DNA of 64,000 nt from Chloroflexota bacterium (GTDB taxonomy: Bacteria > Chloroflexota > Anaerolineae > Anaerolineales > Anaerolineaceae): assembly GCA_016887485.1 (NCBI GenBank), contig CP069394.1, forward strand, positions 806,001 to 870,000, read 5' to 3'. Both the position numbers and the translations under genes were made by a program. The notes under the pieces were generated by a model, which was not told where the DNA came from, did no database searches, and saw only the letters and a program-made list of their open reading frames with translations. This document shows positions 62,282 to 64,000 of this stretch, in pieces; position 1 is the first letter of the stretch; each line of letters starts with the position of its first letter.

Positions 62282-63745
62282 ATGACCCTCAACGTTCTTT
62301 TCCTCGCCGCAGAAGCCGAACCCTTCATCAAGGTTGGCGGGCTTGGCGATGTTGCCGGCGCGCTCCCGGAAGCCATCCATCATGCAACCCGATCAGGTTC
62401 GGACCTGCCAGAGGTGGATATTCGGCTGGTGATCCCCTACCACTATGCCATCAAAGAGCGAGATTTCGATACACACTTGATCGGTGAATTCGATGTACCA
62501 AAAGTCGATGGCAGCGAAAAATGCCAGGTCTATCGTTATGACAAAGGCGTTATTCCTATTTATCTTTTGGATGGCGACCCCATTGACGATAAATCCCCGG
62601 TTTATTCCATTGATCCGATTTTAGATGGATATAAATTCGTCTTCTTCTCATTGGCTGCGCTGGAGCTTCCCCATTTCCTCAACTGGCGGGTGGATATCCT
62701 CCAAGCCAATGACTGGCACACCGCTACATCCGTTTATGCCCTGACCAAAAAACGCTTTCGCAAGGGGCCTTTGAAGGACACCCGAACAATTCACACGCTT
62801 CACAACATGCCCTTCATGGGTTTTGGTGTCCAGCAGGCACTCACGGATTACGGCCTGCCGCCGATTGACGATCCCATTCTGCCCGAATGGGCCAGGCACG
62901 CCCCGCTTCCGATGGGATTGTATTCCGCCGACCGGATCATCGCTGTTTCCCCCCATTATGCCGAAGAGATTTTGACACCGGAATTTGGCTGCGGACTGGA
63001 CGATTTCCTCAAGACACGCAAGGACGTGATCAGTGGGATCCTTAATGGTCTGGATGCTGAACGGTGGGACCCACAAACCGATCCCAACTTGAGCCAGAAT
63101 TACGATCAGGAGAGCCTAGGCCTCCGTAAGAAGAACAAAGAAACGCTGCAAAAGCAATTTAATCTGGAAATCAACCCCGAAACACCCCTGTTGACCATCG
63201 TCAGCCGAATGGACCCACAAAAAGGCATCGATATCGCCCTGCGAGGACTCCAACATTGTAAGAATGAGGATTGGCAGGCAATCATTTTAGGCACGGGCAT
63301 CCCCTATGTCGAGGAGATGGCCCTCCAATTGGAAGTTGATTACCCCGATCGGGTTCGCAGCATCATTAAATTTGATGGAAAATTAGCCCACCAGCTTTAT
63401 GCCGGGGCAGATATCTTCATGATGCCCTCACGCTACGAGCCTTGCGGCCTCTCACAACTCATATCCATGCGCTATGGCTGTGTTCCAATCGCCCGGGCCA
63501 CCGGCGGTTTGGCTGACACCATCCATTATTCACCACGAAAACCTCAGGAATCCACCGGTATTCTCTTCACCAAGCCCTATCCCTCTGCCTTCGCAACTGC
63601 CCTCAAGCGGACCTTCCGGCTCTACCAAAAACCGGATATCTGGTCACAAATTCAGGCCAATGGCATGCGGGCTGATTTTTCCTGGGAATACTCTGCTCGC
63701 AAATATGTCGCCGCTTATGAAGAATTATTAGGTGCTTCAAAGTAA
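62282..63745 (+). CDS. glgA: Glycogen synthase (ADP-glucose type)
   Basis: A 487-residue GT5 glycosyltransferase that extends alpha-1,4-glucan from ADP-glucose. The N-terminal substrate motif is FIKVGGLGDVAGALP. ILNGLDAERWDP and the C-terminal EPCGLSQLISMRYG are family landmarks. TGGLADTI follows. The ribosome site is weak (GGAAAAAGAAATAAT). It is followed 21 bp later by malQ, so the pair handles glucan synthesis and breakdown. Confidence 0.96.
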   Translation: MTLNVLFLAAEAEPFIKVGGLGDVAGALPEAIHHATRSGSDLPEVDIRLVIPYHYAIKERDFDTHLIGEFDVPKVDGSEKCQVYRYDKGVIPIYLLDGDPIDDKSPVYSIDPILDGYKFVFFSLAALELPHFLNWRVDILQANDWHTATSVYALTKKRFRKGPLKDTRTIHTLHNMPFMGFGVQQALTDYGLPPIDDPILPEWARHAPLPMGLYSADRIIAVSPHYAEEILTPEFGCGLDDFLKTRKDVISGILNGLDAERWDPQTDPNLSQNYDQESLGLRKKNKETLQKQFNLEINPETPLLTIVSRMDPQKGIDIALRGLQHCKNEDWQAIILGTGIPYVEEMALQLEVDYPDRVRSIIKFDGKLAHQLYAGADIFMMPSRYEPCGLSQLISMRYGCVPIARATGGLADTIHYSPRKPQESTGILFTKPYPSAFATALKRTFRLYQKPDIWSQIQANGMRADFSWEYSARKYVAAYEELLGASK

Positions 63746-63766
63746 ATAAGTGCCAAGGAGTTTTGG

Positions 63767-64000
63767 ATGAAACAAAACCGTGCCGCAGGCATTCTCCTGC
63801 ACCCAACCAGCTTACCCGGCCCGGATGGGATCGGTGATCTGGGACCAGAGGCCTTTCGCTGGATAGATTTTCTTCACCAATCCGGTTGCCAATTTTGGCA
63901 GGTTCTTCCCCTGGGCCCCACCGGTTATGCCGATTCACCCTACCAATGCTTTTCTGCCTTCGCCGGCAATCCCTATCTGATCAGCGCAACGATCCTCCTG
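63767..64000 (+). CDS. malQ: 4-alpha-glucanotransferase (partial, C-terminus off the window)
   Basis: 78 codons are visible to the right edge. The protein begins RAAGILLHPTSLPGP, followed by GIGDLGPEAFRWIDFL and WQVLPLGPTGYADSPYQ, all classic for the amylomaltase/DPE1 family that transfers glucan segments. AAGGAG lies 6 nt before the ATG. It is directly downstream of glgA. Confidence 0.95.
   Translation, partial: MKQNRAAGILLHPTSLPGPDGIGDLGPEAFRWIDFLHQSGCQFWQVLPLGPTGYADSPYQCFSAFAGNPYLISATILL

Noticed and set aside
1-64000. Mobile elements, prophage, integrase or toxin-antitoxin genes
   Set aside because: No transposase, integrase, phage structural gene or terminal inverted repeats were recognised; the tandem cassettes have no mobility genes beside them.

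Overview
The window reads as chromosomal sequence from a monoderm-type bacterium. The best fit is Chloroflexota, class Anaerolineae. That is an inference from gene content: sortase-type surface proteins with an LPETGF linker, many lipoproteins, an archaeal-type phosphoglycerate mutase, two-component systems with HAMP kinases, and DUF4230 and standalone MgsA_C proteins. No rRNA gene, CRISPR array, insertion sequence, integrase or phage gene was seen. One tRNA gene, tRNA-Gly(CCC), is present.

Layout. 1-5.2 kb (minus strand) is a nucleoside uptake and salvage locus: amidohydrolase, nucleoside hydrolase, a lone MgsA_C domain, a BMP lipoprotein and an ABC ATPase cut by the window edge. 5.2-10.6 kb holds HPr, ribosomal protein bS21 (TTG start), a COG0731-type radical SAM enzyme, an OmpR/EnvZ-like pair and an MscS channel. 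10.9-15 kb is one large gene for a seven-FnIII surface protein ending in a sortase domain. 15-19.6 kb holds a primary-type sigma factor, an AmrS-like radical SAM enzyme, a nitrilase-family amidase and ApgM.

19.9-25.6 kb is the most unusual part. It holds two tandem copies of a two-gene cassette. Each has a secreted five-repeat protein with a GGLGPS + hydrophobic + basic C-terminus, followed by a lipoprotein with a divergent sortase-like His/Cys/Arg pattern. A strong hairpin separates the two genes in each cassette. I propose these as dedicated substrate-sortase pairs with a non-LPXTG sorting signal.

25.6-30 kb holds a 3-hydroxyisobutyrate dehydrogenase-family enzyme, OsmC and a NarL/LiaS-like two-component system. 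30.4-36.6 kb is a complete five-gene dipeptide/oligopeptide ABC operon. 36.6-38.5 kb holds pyrK-pyrD and the tRNA. 38.7-42.7 kb is a minus-strand set of secreted and lipoproteins of unknown role plus a TPR protein. 42.8-49.1 kb holds an anSME-like radical SAM protein, a PAS-4xGAF-GGDEF protein, a DUF4230 protein and a GNAT-like protein. 49.4-51.8 kb holds TetR and two short-chain dehydrogenases. 52-56 kb holds efp, an eight-cysteine protein, a HAD hydrolase and ftsH. 56-59 kb is a yraN-miaA-acyl-CoA ligase operon. 59-64 kb holds cinA, an MTA/SAH deaminase fused to a CYTH-like domain, glgA and the start of malQ.

The genes fit an anaerobic heterotroph that imports peptides and nucleosides, stores glycogen and displays a large secreted surface layer. 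All functional calls come from reading the translated sequences by eye; no database search was run.
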